DNA of 64,000 nucleotides from Bacillota bacterium (GCA_015059335.1 SVAP01000001.1:1-64000); one strand, 5' to 3'; shown: positions 23,914 to 35,592, counted from the stretch's first letter. Translations and numbers: made by a program. Notes: a model not told the origin generated them from the letters alone.

Positions 23914-24447
23914 ATGGATAAACAATGGTATGTAGTTAATACTTACTCTGGACATGAAAGTAAAGTAAAAGAAAAACTAGATATGCGTATTAATTCAATG
24001 GATATGCAACAACACATATTTAGAGTTGTTGTACCTGAACAAAAAGAGATTGAAATAAAAGATGGGGTAAAAAAAGAAAAAGTCAAAAAAATGTTTCCTG
24101 GATATATATTAGTTGAAATGGATATGTCTGATGAAGCATGGTATATTGTTAGAAACACACCTGGAGTTACAGGGTTTATTGGTTCATCTGGTAAAGGTGC
24201 AAAACCGACGCCACTTATGCCACATGAAGTTGATAAAGTACTAAATAGTATGGGACTTAGTAGACTTGAAATTGGTAATGAATTAAATGTTGATGACAAA
24301 GTTAAAATTATTGAAGGACCATTTAAAGGGATGTTTGGTAAAGTTGAATCTTTGGATTTAGAAAATCAAAAATTAACTGTACTAATTGATTTATTTGGTC
24401 AAGAAACGCCAGTAGATGTAGAATTGGTACAAATAGAAAAAGCGTAA
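23914..24447 (+). CDS. nusG: Transcription elongation/termination factor NusG
   Basis: A 177-aa protein with the NGN domain (QWYVVNTYSGHESKVKEKL to TPGVTGFIGS) and a C-terminal KOW domain (DDKVKIIEGPFKGMFGKVESLD). It binds RNA polymerase and couples it to ribosomes or Rho. AGGAGG precedes ATG. The L1-regulated rplK leader starts 74 bases after its stop. Confidence 0.97.
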   Translation: MDKQWYVVNTYSGHESKVKEKLDMRINSMDMQQHIFRVVVPEQKEIEIKDGVKKEKVKKMFPGYILVEMDMSDEAWYIVRNTPGVTGFIGSSGKGAKPTPLMPHEVDKVLNSMGLSRLEIGNELNVDDKVKIIEGPFKGMFGKVESLDLENQKLTVLIDLFGQETPVDVELVQIEKA

Positions 24448-24518
24448 AAAGTTATTGAAATATTAAAAAAATTGTGTTATTATTTTAAACGCAGCTATAT
24501 ATTATTTATATAGATTAC

Positions 24519-24555
24519 AAGTGGGAGGCGCGGATTTAAGCTATTAGAACCACAA
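24519..24555 (+). promoter_or_regulatory. L1-binding site mimic in the rplK leader
   Basis: GTGGGAGG at 24521-24528 and ACCAC at 24549-24553 reproduce the conserved parts of the 23S rRNA L1-stalk binding site (GUGGGAGG...UACCAC). Ribosomal protein L1 binding here would repress translation of L11-L1. The site lies 29 bases before the rplK start. Confidence 0.75.
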
Positions 24556-24581
24556 CGAAAAAAGGAAGGAGAGTGTTTTTC

Positions 24582-25022
24582 GTGGCAAAACAAATCGCAA
24601 AGAAAATTAAATTACAAATTCCAGCAGGTAAAGCAACACCAGCTCCACCAGTAGGAACAGTGTTAGGACCAGCAGGAATTAACTTACAAGAATTTTGTAC
24701 TAAATTCAATGATGCAAGTAGAGATAAAATGGGAGATGTGCTTCCAGTAGAAATTACAATTTACGATGATCGTACATTTGATTTCGTATTAAAAACTCCA
24801 CCTGCTGCATTCTTAATTAAAAAAGTTGCAGGAATTCAAAAAGGTTCTGCTAAAGGGTCTAGCGAAACTGTTGCAACAATTACAAAAGAACAATTAAGAC
24901 AAATTGCTGAAACAAAGTTACCAGATTTAAATGCGTACACTGTAGAAGAAGCAATGAAAATAGTTGAAGGTACAGCACGTAACATGGGTGTTGCTGTTGA
25001 AGGATTCAACGAAGAAAACTAA
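24582..25022 (+). CDS. rplK: 50S ribosomal protein L11
   Basis: A 146-aa protein of the GTPase-associated centre. N-terminal [24 protein letters not shown] and C-terminal rRNA-binding domain ([12 protein letters not shown]) are typical. GTG 24582 gives the usual MAKQ start and lies ten bases after AAGGAAGGAG; GTG 24573 is too near. Translation is probably controlled by the L1-site mimic just upstream. Confidence 0.96.
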   Translation: MAKQIAKKIKLQIPAGKATPAPPVGTVLGPAGINLQEFCTKFNDASRDKMGDVLPVEITIYDDRTFDFVLKTPPAAFLIKKVAGIQKGSAKGSSETVATITKEQLRQIAETKLPDLNAYTVEEAMKIVEGTARNMGVAVEGFNEEN

Positions 25023-25072
25023 TAAAAAACAACAATACAGAAATAATAAAATTAATCATATAGGTATTTACC

Positions 25073-25106
25073 TATGTGGGAGGAAAAGTCCGCTTATTAC
25101 CACATA
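25073..25106 (+). promoter_or_regulatory. Second L1-binding site mimic, before rplA
   Basis: TATGTGG (25073-25079) pairs over 7 bp with CCACATA (25100-25106), enclosing GAGG and an internal loop ending in TTA. The GTGGGAGG...ACCAC core again matches the rRNA L1 site. It ends just before the AGGAGG of rplA, so L1 bound here could block its own translation. Confidence 0.78.
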
Positions 25107-25119
25107 AGGAGGTATAGAA

Positions 25120-25818
25120 ATGAAAAAACTAAGCAAAAAATATAAAGACGCTGTTAGTAAAATTGAAAAAAGTAAACTATATTCAGCAGAAGAAGCAATA
25201 AAATTAGCTAAAGAAACTAGCACATCTAAATTTGATGCTTCTGTTGAAGTAGCAATGAGATTAAACCTAGATACTAAAAAATCTGATCAACAATTACGTG
25301 GTGCAGTAGTACTACCTAATGGAACAGGTAAAAGTAAAAAAGTATTAGTTATCACTAAAGGAGAACAAGCAAAAGCTGCAGTTGAAGCTGGTGCTGATTA
25401 TGTTGGTGATACTGATATGTTAGAAAAAATTGAAAAAGAAAACTGGTTTGATTTCGATGTTATTATCGCAACTCCTGATATGATGGCTCACCTTGGTAAA
25501 TTAGGTAAAGTATTAGGGCCTAAAGGATTAATGCCTAACCCTAAAACTGGTACAGTTACAATTGATGTTAAAAAAGCAATTGAAGATGTTAAAAAAGGTA
25601 GAGTTGAATATCGTACAGATAGTTATGGTAATGTACATGGTATCATTGGTAAAGTTTCATTTGATGATAACAAATTACTAGAAAACTTAAAAGCTTTTGT
25701 TGATGTAATTGTTAAATCAAAACCATCAGTAGTTAAAGGAACATATGTAAAAAATATTTCAGTTTCTACAACAATGGGTCCTGGAATTAAAGTTGATTCA
25801 AATTCCTTTGACAAATAA
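25120..25818 (+). CDS. rplA: 50S ribosomal protein L1
   Basis: A 232-aa two-domain protein of the L1 stalk; also a translational repressor. Signatures include [49 protein letters not shown] and [30 protein letters not shown] precedes ATG. Both its own leader and that of rplK carry stalk mimics, so negative feedback is expected. Confidence 0.97.
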   Translation: MKKLSKKYKDAVSKIEKSKLYSAEEAIKLAKETSTSKFDASVEVAMRLNLDTKKSDQQLRGAVVLPNGTGKSKKVLVITKGEQAKAAVEAGADYVGDTDMLEKIEKENWFDFDVIIATPDMMAHLGKLGKVLGPKGLMPNPKTGTVTIDVKKAIEDVKKGRVEYRTDSYGNVHGIIGKVSFDDNKLLENLKAFVDVIVKSKPSVVKGTYVKNISVSTTMGPGIKVDSNSFDK

Positions 25819-25844
25819 TTAAAAATATATTATAATAAACAACG

Positions 25845-25918
25845 TGAACGAAGTACCGTAGACAGTAGGGGCATATGCTTAATAATCCTACCGAGGAACT
25901 TTTAAAGATAAAGTCTTT
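25845..25918 (+). promoter_or_regulatory. L10 leader (ribosomal protein L10 autoregulatory element)
   Basis: The segment contains GTACCGTAGACAGTAGG near its start and TAATCCTACCGAGG further on, the conserved K-turn/junction elements of the Bacillota L10 leader that binds L10(L12)4. It precedes rplJ and is followed by a terminator-like hairpin. Confidence 0.85.
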
Positions 25919-25919
25919 A

Positions 25920-25951
25920 AAACCTTTGTATGTCTGCGCATATAAAGGTTT
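25920..25951 (+). terminator. Attenuator hairpin after the L10 leader
   Basis: AAACCTTTGTATG (25920-25932) pairs with CATATAAAGGTTT (25939-25951), 13 bp with one G-U, then TTTAT. It would let L10 binding decide between termination and rplJL transcription. Confidence 0.75.
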
Positions 25952-25988
25952 TTATATTACGGTATTTTAATAATAGAGGAGGTGTAGT

Positions 25989-26489
25989 ATGGCAAGTGCT
26001 AAAATACTTGAACAAAAACAACAAACTATTAATGAAATAGAAGAAAGTATTAAAAACTCAAGTGCAGTAGTATTCTTTGATTACAGAGGATTAAGTGTTG
26101 AAGCAATGACTTCTCTAAGAAGAAGTTTAAAAGAAGCTGGTTCTGAGTTAAAAGTATATAAAAACACTTTAACAAAAAGAGCATTAAACACACTTAATAT
26201 TTCACTTGATGAACATTTAACTGGACCTAAAGCAATGGCTTATGGTACTGATGCAGTAGCACCAGTTAAAGTATTAGCAAACTTTGCTAAAGAAAACGAA
26301 GCATTACAACTTAAAGTTGGAATTATTGACGGTGAAATAGCTGATATTGATATGCTTAATAAACTTGCAACAATTCCATCAAGAGAAGGATTACTTACAA
26401 TGCTTGCTGGCGGTTTAATTGGAATCGCAAAAGATTTATCAATTTGTTTAGACTTATATAGTCAACAACTAGAAGGTAATGAACAATAA
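25989..26489 (+). CDS. rplJ: 50S ribosomal protein L10
   Basis: A 166-aa protein anchoring L7/L12 dimers to the stalk base. VVFFDYRGLSVEAMTSLRRSLKEAGSELKVYKNTLTKRAL is the rRNA-binding part; the C-terminal helix binds L12. AGGAGGTG precedes ATG. Controlled by the L10 leader upstream and followed 35 bases later by rplL. Confidence 0.96.
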   Translation: MASAKILEQKQQTINEIEESIKNSSAVVFFDYRGLSVEAMTSLRRSLKEAGSELKVYKNTLTKRALNTLNISLDEHLTGPKAMAYGTDAVAPVKVLANFAKENEALQLKVGIIDGEIADIDMLNKLATIPSREGLLTMLAGGLIGIAKDLSICLDLYSQQLEGNEQ

Positions 26490-26524
26490 TTAATAATTAA
26501 AAAAAATAAGGGAGGAAAATAAAA

Positions 26525-26893
26525 ATGGCAAAATTAACAAGAGACGAATTTATCGCTTCATTAAAAGAAATGACATTATTAGAAATTAAAGAATTAGTAG
26601 ATGCAATGAAAGAAGAATTTGGTGTAGATCCATCTGCAGTAGCAGTAGCAGCACCAGTAGCAGCTGGAGCAGCTGAAGAAGGTCCATCATCAGCTACAGT
26701 AGTATTAACTAGCTGTGGAGCTAACAAAATCGCTGTTATTAAAGTAATTAGAGATATCACTGGTTTAGGATTAAAGGAAGCTAAAGATATCGCTGACAAC
26801 GGTGGTAATGTTAAAGAAAACGCATCTATGGATGAAGCTAATGAAATCAAAGCTAAATTAGAAGAAGCTGGCGCAACAGTAGAATTTAAATAA
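26525..26893 (+). CDS. rplL: 50S ribosomal protein L7/L12
   Basis: A 122-aa acidic stalk protein: N-terminal dimerisation domain (LTRDEFIASLKEMTLLEIKELVDAMKEEFGV), an alanine-rich hinge (AVAVAAPVAAGAAEE) and the globular C-terminal domain (IAVIKVIRDITGLGLKEAKDI). It recruits translational GTPases. GGGAGG precedes ATG. Confidence 0.97.
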   Translation: MAKLTRDEFIASLKEMTLLEIKELVDAMKEEFGVDPSAVAVAAPVAAGAAEEGPSSATVVLTSCGANKIAVIKVIRDITGLGLKEAKDIADNGGNVKENASMDEANEIKAKLEEAGATVEFK

Positions 26894-26903
26894 TTAAAAA
26901 ACT

Positions 26904-26930
26904 TAAGCTCGTGTTTTTAACACGGGCTTA
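26904..26930 (+). terminator. Hairpin after rplL
   Basis: TAAGCTCGTGTT (26904-26915) pairs with AACACGGGCTTA (26919-26930), one G-U pair. The following TAGTCGTTTT is only weakly T-rich, so partial read-through into the methyltransferase gene and rpoB is likely, as is usual in this cluster. Confidence 0.65.
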
Positions 26931-26955
26931 TAGTCGTTTTATAAAGGGGATTTAA

Positions 26956-27546
26956 ATGAATCATTATTTTACAAAAAACAGTACAATAAAAAGCAATGAA
27001 AAATTAATAGAATTTGAATTCAAAAATAAAAAATATAAATTTTATACAGACAATGGAGTTTTTTCTAAAGATGAATTTGATATAGGTACAAAAGTTTTGT
27101 TAGAATCTTTAGATTTTGATTTAATAAAAGGGGACATTTTAGATTTCGGTTGTGGATATGGTCCAATAGGTATAATATTATCTAAAAATACTAATGTAAA
27201 TATTGATATGATAGATATCAATGATAGGGCAGTTGCTTTAACAAAGAAAAATGTTGAATTAAATAAAGTATCAAATATCAATGTTTTTGAAAGTGATTGT
27301 TATGAAAATGTAAAAAAAGAATATGACTATATAATTACTAATCCGCCTATAAGGGTTGGTAAGGAAATACTTTATAAAATATTAAGAAATGCTAAAAACT
27401 ATTTAAAACCAACTGGTGAATTGATATTTGTTATAAACAAACATCAAGGAGCTAAAACGACAGCAAAAGACATTAGTGACATATATAATGTTGAAGTAAT
27501 AAACAAAAGTAAAAACTTTTTTGTAATTAGAGCTAAAAACAATTGA
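26956..27546 (+). CDS. Class I SAM methyltransferase, RsmC-like (YbxB)
   Basis: A 196-aa methyltransferase at the exact site of ybxB in Bacillus, between rplL and rpoB. Motif I is ILDFGCGYGPIGIIL, the acidic loop is IDMIDINDRA, and the catalytic N-P-P-I is in YIITNPPIRVGKE, which indicates an N-methyltransferase acting on a nucleobase amino group. 16S rRNA guanine is the likely target by relation to RsmC; not proven. GGGGAT precedes ATG. Confidence 0.9.
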   Translation: MNHYFTKNSTIKSNEKLIEFEFKNKKYKFYTDNGVFSKDEFDIGTKVLLESLDFDLIKGDILDFGCGYGPIGIILSKNTNVNIDMIDINDRAVALTKKNVELNKVSNINVFESDCYENVKKEYDYIITNPPIRVGKEILYKILRNAKNYLKPTGELIFVINKHQGAKTTAKDISDIYNVEVINKSKNFFVIRAKNN

Positions 27547-27571
27547 CAATTTGATATTTGTCTGATAACAT
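27543..27571 (+). promoter_or_regulatory. Candidate rpoB promoter
   Basis: TTGACA (27543-27548) overlaps the stop of the methyltransferase gene and is followed after 17 bases by TAACAT (27566-27571). A consensus -35 with a weaker -10, 85 bases before rpoB. Confidence 0.55.
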
Positions 27572-27655
27572 TATAAATTGGCGGCATATTCTTTTTTAAC
27601 AAGTTTATGTTCTTTGAATAATTTAATAATATGTTTAGTTATAGGGGTGAAATAA

Positions 27656-30600
27656 GTGGCATATAATATTAAAAAGATCAACAGTAAAAGAGAAAGAAGA
27701 AATTTTTCGAGAATTAAAAGCACCTATGAGCTTCAGGATTTATTAGAAATCCAAAAAAAATCCTATCAATGGTTTATAACTGATGGGATTTCTGAAGTTT
27801 TCAACGATTTATTTCCAGTTGAAAGCTTTTCAGGTGACTTATCATTAGAATTTACAGATTATTCTTTTGATGAACCAAGATACTCTATAAAAGAAGCAAA
27901 ATATAGAGAAACTACATATGCAGCACCTTTAAAGGTACAAGCACGCCTTTTCAACCATGAAACAGGAGAAGTTAAGGAACAAGAAATCTTCCTTGGGGAC
28001 ATGCCTGTTATGACTGATAGTGGAACATTCATTATCAATGGTGCGGAAAGAGTTATCGTATCACAATTGGTACGTTCTCCAAGTGTTTATTTTTCAAAAA
28101 CAATAGACAAAAATGGTAGAAGCGTATTTGCATCTCAAATTATACCAACACGTGGTACATGGTTAGAATTTGAATTAGATGCAAGAGATGTAATATATGT
28201 AAGAATTGATAGAACTAGAAAAGTTCCATTAACAACATTATTACGTGCATTCGGATTATCTACATCAGAAGAAATTACAAAAGTATTTGGTGAAAATCCA
28301 TATATTTTAAATACATTGGCTAAAGATTCGACTAAGAATACAGATGAAGCATTAATTGAAATTTATGAAAAATTAAGACCAGGTGAACCTGCTACATTAG
28401 ATAGTTCTAAAAACCAATTAATCACTAGATTCTTTGATGAATTTCGTTATGATTTAGCAAAAGTTGGGCGTTACAAATTTAATCGTAAACTAGATGTTTG
28501 TGATAGATTAATTAACAATATTATTGCTGAAGACATAATAGTTGATGGTGAAGTAAAAGTAGAAAAAGGAACTTTAATTACAAAAGAATTATTAGAAGAA
28601 ATTAAACCAATATTCCAAGCTGGATATAATACTCGTGAAGTGTTAATTAACGAAGAATTAGACCAACATGGAACAATTCAAGAAGTTAAAATTTATTCTC
28701 CAATTGATAAAGAAAAGATCGTTTCAATTTTAGGTAATGACCAAACTTTAACAATTAAGAGATTAACTATTTCAGATTTTTATGCAGCAACATCTTACTA
28801 TCTAAATCTTTTAGATGGTGTAGGATTTACTGATGAAATTGACCATTTAGGAAACCGTCGTGTAAGACAAGTTGGTGAACTATTACAAAACCAATTTAGA
28901 ATTGGTGTTGCACGTATGGAAAGAGTTATCAGAGAAAGAATGACAACTCAAGAAATGGATACAGTTACACCTAAAACATTAATCAATATTAGACCTGTAA
29001 CTGCAGCTATTAAAGAATTCTTTGGTAGTAGCCAATTATCTCAATTCATGGATCAACAAAATCCAATTGCAGAATTAACTAATAAAAGACGTTTATCTGC
29101 ATTGGGACCAGGTGGTTTATCAAGGGATAGAGCCGGTATGGAAGTACGTGACGTTAACGAAAGTCACTACGGTAGAATTTGTCCAATTGAATCACCAGAA
29201 GGACAAAACATTGGACTTATAACTTCACTTGCAAGTTATGCAAAAATAAATGATTATGGATTTATTATGACTCCATATAGAAAAGTTGAAAATGCTAAAT
29301 TAGTAGACCAAGTAGACTACTTAACTGCAGATGAAGAAAAAGATTTCTATATATCTCAAGCAACAATCAATATTGATGAAGATGGAAATCTTGTTGATAA
29401 AACACTAACTGCTCGTTATAGAGGTGAAAACGTTTTAGTTAACAAAGAACAAATAGACTATATCGACGTATCACCACAACAAGTTGTGTCAGTTACAACA
29501 AGTTGTATCCCATTCCTAGAACACGATGACGCTACTCGTGCGTTAATGGGTGCAAACATGCAACGTCAAGCTGTGCCTCTAATCAAAACAGAAGCACCAA
29601 GAGTAGGTACTGGTGTTGAATATATTGCAGCTAGAGACTCTGGAGCAGTTGTAGTGGCAAAAGCAGATGGTATTGTTGAATATGTAGATGCTAATAAAAT
29701 TGTTGTTAAAAATAAAGGTGGAAAAGACACTTATTACTTATCAACATTTGAAGGTTCTAACCAAGGTACATGTTACCATCAAAGACCATTTGTAAGTGTA
29801 GGTGAAAAAGTTACACGTGGAATGACTATAGCAGATGGACCAAGTACAAACTGTGGTGAATTAGCGCTTGGTAAAAACGTAGTAGTTGCATTCATGACAT
29901 TCAATGGATATAACTATGAAGATGCTGTAATCATGAATGAAAGATTAGTTAAAGATGATGTTTATACATCAATTCATATTGAAGATTATGAAATTCAATG
30001 TAGAGAAACCAAATTAGGACCTGAAGAAATCACTAGAGATATTCCTAATGTTGGTGAAGATGCTAGAAAAAATCTAGATTCAGATGGTATTGTTAAAATA
30101 GGTACAGAGGTTAAAGAAGGAGATATCCTAGTTGGTAAAGTTACTCCAAAAGGTATGGCTGAACTTACTTCTGAAGAAAAACTATTACATGCAATATTCG
30201 GAGAAAAAACAAGAGAAGTTAGAGATACATCTTTACGTGTACCACACGGTGGGGATGGTATCGTTCACGATATTAAAGTTTATACAAGAAAAGACAACGA
30301 TGAATTACCAGCTGGTGTAAGTAAAGTAGTTAGAGTTTATATTGCTCAAAAACGTAAAATCCAAGTTGGGGATAAAATGGCTGGACGTCATGGTAACAAA
30401 GGGGTTATATCTCTAATATTACCTTCAGAAGACATGCCATACTTACCAGATGGTACACCAGTAGATATCATGCTTAATCCACAAGGGGTTCCATCACGTA
30501 TGAACATTGGACAAATCCTAGAATTACACTTAGGAATGGCTGCTAAAAAACTTGATTGTTATGTAGCAACTCCAGTATTCGATGGTGCAAAAACTTCTGA

Positions 30601-31300
30601 CATCGATGAAATGATGAAAGAAGCAGGAATTGATGATGACTATAAAACAGTATTGTATGATGGTAGAACAGGTGAACCATTCGATAACAGAATTAGTGTT
30701 GGTGTTATGTACATGATTAAACTTGCTCACATGGTTGATGATAAGTTACATGGACGTTCTACAGGACCATACTCATTAGTTACTCAACAACCACTTGGTG
30801 GTAAAGCACAATTTGGTGGACAAAGATTTGGGGAAATGGAAGTTTGGGCACTTTATGCTTATGGTGCAGCACATACATTACAAGAACTTATTACAGTTAA
30901 ATCAGACGACGTAGTAGGACGTGTTAAAGTATATGAAGCAATCGTAAAAGGTAAACCAGTTGACCAAGCAGGAGTACCAGAATCATTCAGAGTATTAATT
31001 AAAGAATTCCAAGCACTAGGACTTGATATTTCAATTATCAATAAAGATAATCAAGAATTAGAATTAAAAGACTTAGAAGAAATGGAAGAAAAAGAAGATG
31101 CTATGTCTATTGATGAACTTGAAGATAGTGACTTAAGAGAAAAATTAGCACTAATCGATCAATTAGCAATAGAAAATAAAAAGGATAAAGATAATAGTGT
31201 TGACGATTTAGAAGACACTTTAGAAGATGATTATGATGATGGTGATATCGATGACGAAGAATTCGATGAATCCATGTTAGAAGAAGGGAGTGATTTTTAA
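27656..31300 (+). CDS. rpoB: RNA polymerase beta subunit
   Basis: A 1214-aa core RNA polymerase subunit. The rifampicin pocket reads [30 protein letters not shown]; the residue matching E. coli His526 is Asn (N476), as in naturally rifampicin-resistant Mollicutes. Other signatures include [44 protein letters not shown] and [18 protein letters not shown]. It ends in a long acidic tail (last 60 residues). The start is GTG, eight bases after GGGGTGA. It overlaps rpoC by one base. Confidence 0.98.
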   Translation: MAYNIKKINSKRERRNFSRIKSTYELQDLLEIQKKSYQWFITDGISEVFNDLFPVESFSGDLSLEFTDYSFDEPRYSIKEAKYRETTYAAPLKVQARLFNHETGEVKEQEIFLGDMPVMTDSGTFIINGAERVIVSQLVRSPSVYFSKTIDKNGRSVFASQIIPTRGTWLEFELDARDVIYVRIDRTRKVPLTTLLRAFGLSTSEEITKVFGENPYILNTLAKDSTKNTDEALIEIYEKLRPGEPATLDSSKNQLITRFFDEFRYDLAKVGRYKFNRKLDVCDRLINNIIAEDIIVDGEVKVEKGTLITKELLEEIKPIFQAGYNTREVLINEELDQHGTIQEVKIYSPIDKEKIVSILGNDQTLTIKRLTISDFYAATSYYLNLLDGVGFTDEIDHLGNRRVRQVGELLQNQFRIGVARMERVIRERMTTQEMDTVTPKTLINIRPVTAAIKEFFGSSQLSQFMDQQNPIAELTNKRRLSALGPGGLSRDRAGMEVRDVNESHYGRICPIESPEGQNIGLITSLASYAKINDYGFIMTPYRKVENAKLVDQVDYLTADEEKDFYISQATINIDEDGNLVDKTLTARYRGENVLVNKEQIDYIDVSPQQVVSVTTSCIPFLEHDDATRALMGANMQRQAVPLIKTEAPRVGTGVEYIAARDSGAVVVAKADGIVEYVDANKIVVKNKGGKDTYYLSTFEGSNQGTCYHQRPFVSVGEKVTRGMTIADGPSTNCGELALGKNVVVAFMTFNGYNYEDAVIMNERLVKDDVYTSIHIEDYEIQCRETKLGPEEITRDIPNVGEDARKNLDSDGIVKIGTEVKEGDILVGKVTPKGMAELTSEEKLLHAIFGEKTREVRDTSLRVPHGGDGIVHDIKVYTRKDNDELPAGVSKVVRVYIAQKRKIQVGDKMAGRHGNKGVISLILPSEDMPYLPDGTPVDIMLNPQGVPSRMNIGQILELHLGMAAKKLDCYVATPVFDGAKTSDIDEMMKEAGIDDDYKTVLYDGRTGEPFDNRISVGVMYMIKLAHMVDDKLHGRSTGPYSLVTQQPLGGKAQFGGQRFGEMEVWALYAYGAAHTLQELITVKSDDVVGRVKVYEAIVKGKPVDQAGVPESFRVLIKEFQALGLDISIINKDNQELELKDLEEMEEKEDAMSIDELEDSDLREKLALIDQLAIENKKDKDNSVDDLEDTLEDDYDDGDIDDEEFDESMLEEGSDF

Positions 31301-34300
31301 TGTTAGAAGTTAATAATTTTGAAGCATTAAAAATTTCCCTAGCATCTCCTGAAAAAATAAGATCATGGTCTTATGGGGAAGTTAAAAAACCAGAAACAAT
31401 TAACTATAGAACTTTAAAACCAGAACGCGACGGTTTATTTTGTGAAAAAATCTTTGGACCAACAAGAGATTTTGAATGTTCTTGTGGAAAATATAAAAGA
31501 TTACGTTATAAAAACATAGTTTGTGATCGTTGTGGTGTAGAAGTTACACGTTCTAAAGTTAGACGTGAAAGAATGGGACATATTGAACTAGCTACTCCAG
31601 TATCACACATTTGGTACTTTAAAGGAGTTCCATCTCGTATGGGATTAGTTCTAGATATGTCACCAAGAGATCTAGAAGAAGTATTATATTTCGTTTCTTA
31701 TGTAGTAATTAATCCTGGTATTGCGCCATTAGAAAAGAAACAAACACTTTCTGATAAAGAATACAGAGCATATTATGAAAAATATGGAGATGGATTCGAA
31801 GTTGGAATGGGTGCCGAAGCAATTAAAAAATTATTACAAGAAGTTGATGTAGATAAAGAACTAGAAGAATTAAGAAAAGAATTACAAGATGCTCAAGGAC
31901 AAAAACGAACTCGTTTAATCAAAAGATTGGATGTATTAGATGCGTTCAGTCAATCTGGAAACAGACCAGAATGGATGATAATTGAAGCATTACCAGTAAT
32001 CCCACCAGAACTTAGACCAATGATCCAATTAGATGGTGGAAGATTCGCAACTAGTGACTTAAATGACTTATATAGACGTATTATTAACAGAAATAACCGT
32101 TTAAAGAAATTAATTGAACTAGGCGCACCAACAATCATTATTCAAAATGAAAAACGTATGCTTCAAGAAGCGGTAGACGCATTATTTGATAATGGTAGAC
32201 GTGGAAGAAATGTTACAGGTGCAGGAAATAGACCACTTAAATCATTAAGTAGTATGCTTAAAGGTAAACAAGGTAGATTTAGACAAAACCTACTTGGTAA
32301 GCGTGTTGACTATTCAGGACGTAGCGTTATCGTTGTAGGACCAAGTTTAAAAATGTACCAATGTGGTATTCCTAAAGACATGGCTCTTGAACTATTTAAA
32401 CCACATGTTATTCATGGTTTAGTAGAAAAAGAAATCGCAAGTAATATCAAAGCTGCTAAAAAATTAATTGAAAATAAAGACGAAAGAGTGTGGGACATTG
32501 TAGAAGAAGTAATCAAAGAACATCCAGTATTACTTAACCGTGCACCAACTCTACATAGACTTGGTATTCAAGCATTTGAACCAGTTTTAATAGGTGGAAA
32601 AGCAATAAGACTTCATCCACTTGTTACTCCAGCATTTAACGCTGACTTCGATGGTGACCAAATGGCTGTCCATGTTCCACTATCAGAAGAAGCAAAAGCT
32701 GAAGCAAGATTATTAATGCTTGGTGCTAATAACATTCTTAACCCTAAAGATGGAAAACCTATTGTTACACCATCACAAGATATGATCCTAGGTAACTACT
32801 ACTTAAGTATTGAAAAACCTGGATTAGAAGGTGAAGGAAGAGTATTTAGAAATACTAATGAAGCATTAATGGCTTATGAAAGAAGAGAATTAACTCTACA
32901 TGCACGTATAGCTATTCCTGTTGATTCTTTTAAACACAAAGTGTTTACTGAATCACAAAAAGGAAAATACTTAGTAACAACTGTAGGTAAATTAATTTTC
33001 AATGAAATTTTACCTGATTCATTTGCGTTCATAAATGAACCAAGTGATAAAAATATTGAAACATTCACTCCAAACAAATTTTTTATAGAAAAAGGTAAAA
33101 ATATCAAAGAAGAAATTAAAAATATGCCTATTACAAAACCATTTGTTAAAGGTACTTTGGAAAGTATAATCGCTCAAGTTTATAAAAGATATAAAACTAC
33201 TGAAACATCAGTAATGCTTGATAAACTTAAAGATTTAGGGTTTAAATACTCTACTAAAGCTGGTATATCTATCGCTGTAACAGATATTGTTACTAGTAGT
33301 AAAAAAGAAGATGTATTAAAATCAAGTAATGATTTAGTTAAGAAAATCAATAAACAATTCCAAAGAGGTTTAATTACTGAATCAGAAAGATTTAATAAAG
33401 TAATTCAAACATGGAACGATGCTAAAAAAGTGGTTTCTGATGAACTTGAAGAAATCGCAAAAGACCCTAAAAACGTTGATAATTCAATCTTCATGATGAT
33501 GAACTCTAAAGCGAGAGGTAATATTTCAAACTTTACCCAACTTGCTGGTATGCGTGGGTTGATGCAAAAACCAAATGGTGAACCTGTTGAAATTCCAGTT
33601 ACATCTTCATTTAGAGAAGGATTATCAGTATCAGAATTCTTCTTATCTACACATGGTGCGAGAAAAGGTAGTGCCGATACTGCACTTAAAACTGCAGACT
33701 CTGGTTACTTAACTCGTCGTCTAGTAGATGTTGCACAAGATGTAATTGTTAAAGAAGATGACTGTGGAACTATCCAAGGTCAAACTGTTAAAGAATTCGT
33801 TGATGAAAAATCTAATACAGTAATTGAAACATTATATGATAGAATTTTAGGAAGATATACAAACAAAAAAGTGTTACATCCTGAAACTAAAGAAATGATT
33901 ATTGATAAAAATGAACTTATTACTGAAAATATAGCTGACAAAATTATTAAAGCTGGTATTACTTCAGTAGAAATAAGAACACTATTAACATGTAAAACAA
34001 AACATGGTGTTTGTAGAAAATGTTATGGTAAAAACCTTGCAACTGGTAATATAGTTGAAACTGGTGAAGCAGTAGGTATTATGGCTGCTCAATCAATTGG
34101 TGAACCTGGTACACAGTTAACCATGAGAACATTCCACACTGGTGGTGTTGCAGGAGACGATATTACACAAGGGTTACCTCGTGTTCAAGAATTATTTGAA
34201 GCAAGAAATCCAAAAGGTAAAGCTACTATTGCTGAAATTAATGGTAAAATTACTAAAATTGATGAAGCAAATGGTAAATGGAAAGTATATATTAAAAATG

Positions 34301-34983
34301 ATGTTGAAACTAGAGAACATGTTACACTATATGGTGCTAAACTACGTGTAGCAAAAGGTGATGTTGTATCAGCAGGTGATAGATTAACTGAAGGTGCAAT
34401 TAGTCCTAAAGAATTACTTGCAGTAACAGACCCTATAACTGTTCAAGAATATATACTTAAAGAAATCCAAAAAGTATACCGTTCTCAAGGTGTTGATATC
34501 AGTGATAAACACATCGAAATTATCGCTAAGAGAATGATTTCTAAAATAAGAATTTCAGAAGGTGGAGATACAGAAATCCTACCTGGATCATTAATTTCAA
34601 TTAATGAATTTACTGAAGCTAATAAAGATGTAATCTTACAAGGTAAGAAACCAGCTACTGGTAGACCTATCTTACTTGGTATTACAAAAGCTTCACTAGA
34701 AACTGATTCATTCTTATCAGCAGCTTCATTCCAAGAAACAACAAGAATTCTTACTGATGCATCTATTAGAGGAAAAATAGATCCATTACAAGGTCTAAAA
34801 GAAAACGTAATTATTGGTAAATTAATTCCAGCAGGTACTGGAGCAAGACAATATTCAGATGTTGATTTTGATTTAACTACTAATTATAACGATGATGAAC
34901 CAATAGAAGCATTAGAAGATCAATTACTTGCAGATACTGTTGAAGATGAAATTCAAATAGAAACAGAAGAAAATGCAGAATAA
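31300..34983 (+). CDS. rpoC: RNA polymerase beta' subunit
   Basis: A 1227-aa catalytic subunit. The N-terminal zinc finger is [24 protein letters not shown], the active-site Mg-binding motif is [15 protein letters not shown], the bridge/trigger region includes [31 protein letters not shown], and the second zinc cluster is [19 protein letters not shown]. Length is typical of Bacillota without insertions. The start overlaps rpoB (TAATG), and a strong terminator overlaps its stop. Confidence 0.98.
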   Translation: MLEVNNFEALKISLASPEKIRSWSYGEVKKPETINYRTLKPERDGLFCEKIFGPTRDFECSCGKYKRLRYKNIVCDRCGVEVTRSKVRRERMGHIELATPVSHIWYFKGVPSRMGLVLDMSPRDLEEVLYFVSYVVINPGIAPLEKKQTLSDKEYRAYYEKYGDGFEVGMGAEAIKKLLQEVDVDKELEELRKELQDAQGQKRTRLIKRLDVLDAFSQSGNRPEWMIIEALPVIPPELRPMIQLDGGRFATSDLNDLYRRIINRNNRLKKLIELGAPTIIIQNEKRMLQEAVDALFDNGRRGRNVTGAGNRPLKSLSSMLKGKQGRFRQNLLGKRVDYSGRSVIVVGPSLKMYQCGIPKDMALELFKPHVIHGLVEKEIASNIKAAKKLIENKDERVWDIVEEVIKEHPVLLNRAPTLHRLGIQAFEPVLIGGKAIRLHPLVTPAFNADFDGDQMAVHVPLSEEAKAEARLLMLGANNILNPKDGKPIVTPSQDMILGNYYLSIEKPGLEGEGRVFRNTNEALMAYERRELTLHARIAIPVDSFKHKVFTESQKGKYLVTTVGKLIFNEILPDSFAFINEPSDKNIETFTPNKFFIEKGKNIKEEIKNMPITKPFVKGTLESIIAQVYKRYKTTETSVMLDKLKDLGFKYSTKAGISIAVTDIVTSSKKEDVLKSSNDLVKKINKQFQRGLITESERFNKVIQTWNDAKKVVSDELEEIAKDPKNVDNSIFMMMNSKARGNISNFTQLAGMRGLMQKPNGEPVEIPVTSSFREGLSVSEFFLSTHGARKGSADTALKTADSGYLTRRLVDVAQDVIVKEDDCGTIQGQTVKEFVDEKSNTVIETLYDRILGRYTNKKVLHPETKEMIIDKNELITENIADKIIKAGITSVEIRTLLTCKTKHGVCRKCYGKNLATGNIVETGEAVGIMAAQSIGEPGTQLTMRTFHTGGVAGDDITQGLPRVQELFEARNPKGKATIAEINGKITKIDEANGKWKVYIKNDVETREHVTLYGAKLRVAKGDVVSAGDRLTEGAISPKELLAVTDPITVQEYILKEIQKVYRSQGVDISDKHIEIIAKRMISKIRISEGGDTEILPGSLISINEFTEANKDVILQGKKPATGRPILLGITKASLETDSFLSAASFQETTRILTDASIRGKIDPLQGLKENVIIGKLIPAGTGARQYSDVDFDLTTNYNDDEPIEALEDQLLADTVEDEIQIETEENAE

Positions 34984-34998
34984 TGCATTTTCTTTTTT
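34969..34998 (+). terminator. rpoBC terminator
   Basis: GAAAATGCA (34969-34977) pairs with TGCATTTTC (34984-34992), followed by TTTTTT. The stop codon lies in the loop. Confidence 0.88.
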
Positions 34999-35057
34999 AT
35001 GCTTGTAAAAAATTACAAAATATATTATAATATGACACATGAAAAGAGGGGATTATT

Positions 35058-35540
35058 TTGAATTTTAAACTTAATAATAGAGGTTGGGGATTATCTGATT
35101 TCTTACTTATAGGATCAATAATTATAATATGTCTTTTATTTTCATCAGTAATGATAATAAGATTAACAAACGGATTAAAAGAAAATTTAAGAGTTAATGA
35201 TAATAAAACAGAAGAAAAAGTAGAAATAGATAATAATGATGAAGAAACAATTAACTTAGACAATCAAACTATCGATTACATAAAATTAGAATCAACTTTA
35301 ACTAAAGATGCTATAAAATATGTAGAAGAGGTTTATAAAAACAATATTGGTGAAAATCTATTTATTGTTGATTATCCACATCTTTTAGAAGTAGATAGTA
35401 ATTTAAAAACAGAAATGTCAAAGGATAATTGTAATGGATATGTAGAATCTAAAAAGAATGGTGAGAATATAGAATTTACTCCATATTTAAAATGTGATAA
35501 TTATTCTACAAATGGAGTAAAGGATTATTATTTAAATTAG
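35058..35540 (+). CDS. Membrane-anchored protein, unknown
   Basis: A 160-aa protein with one N-terminal transmembrane helix (about residues 12-37, FLLIGSIIIICLLFSSVMII) after NNRGWGLSD, then an acidic linker and a small extracytoplasmic domain with two Cys (DNCNGYVESKK, YLKCDNYS). The short N-terminus before the helix recalls pseudopilin-like proteins, but a Glu at +5 is absent. The start is TTG, six bases after GAGGGG. It stands between rpoC and the decayed folE2 locus, where Bacillus has ybxF. Confidence 0.65.
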   Translation: MNFKLNNRGWGLSDFLLIGSIIIICLLFSSVMIIRLTNGLKENLRVNDNKTEEKVEIDNNDEETINLDNQTIDYIKLESTLTKDAIKYVEEVYKNNIGENLFIVDYPHLLEVDSNLKTEMSKDNCNGYVESKKNGENIEFTPYLKCDNYSTNGVKDYYLN

Positions 35541-35592
35541 TATACTTAACAATTAAAACGTTAAATGAATTTATATATAGGGGGATTATAAT

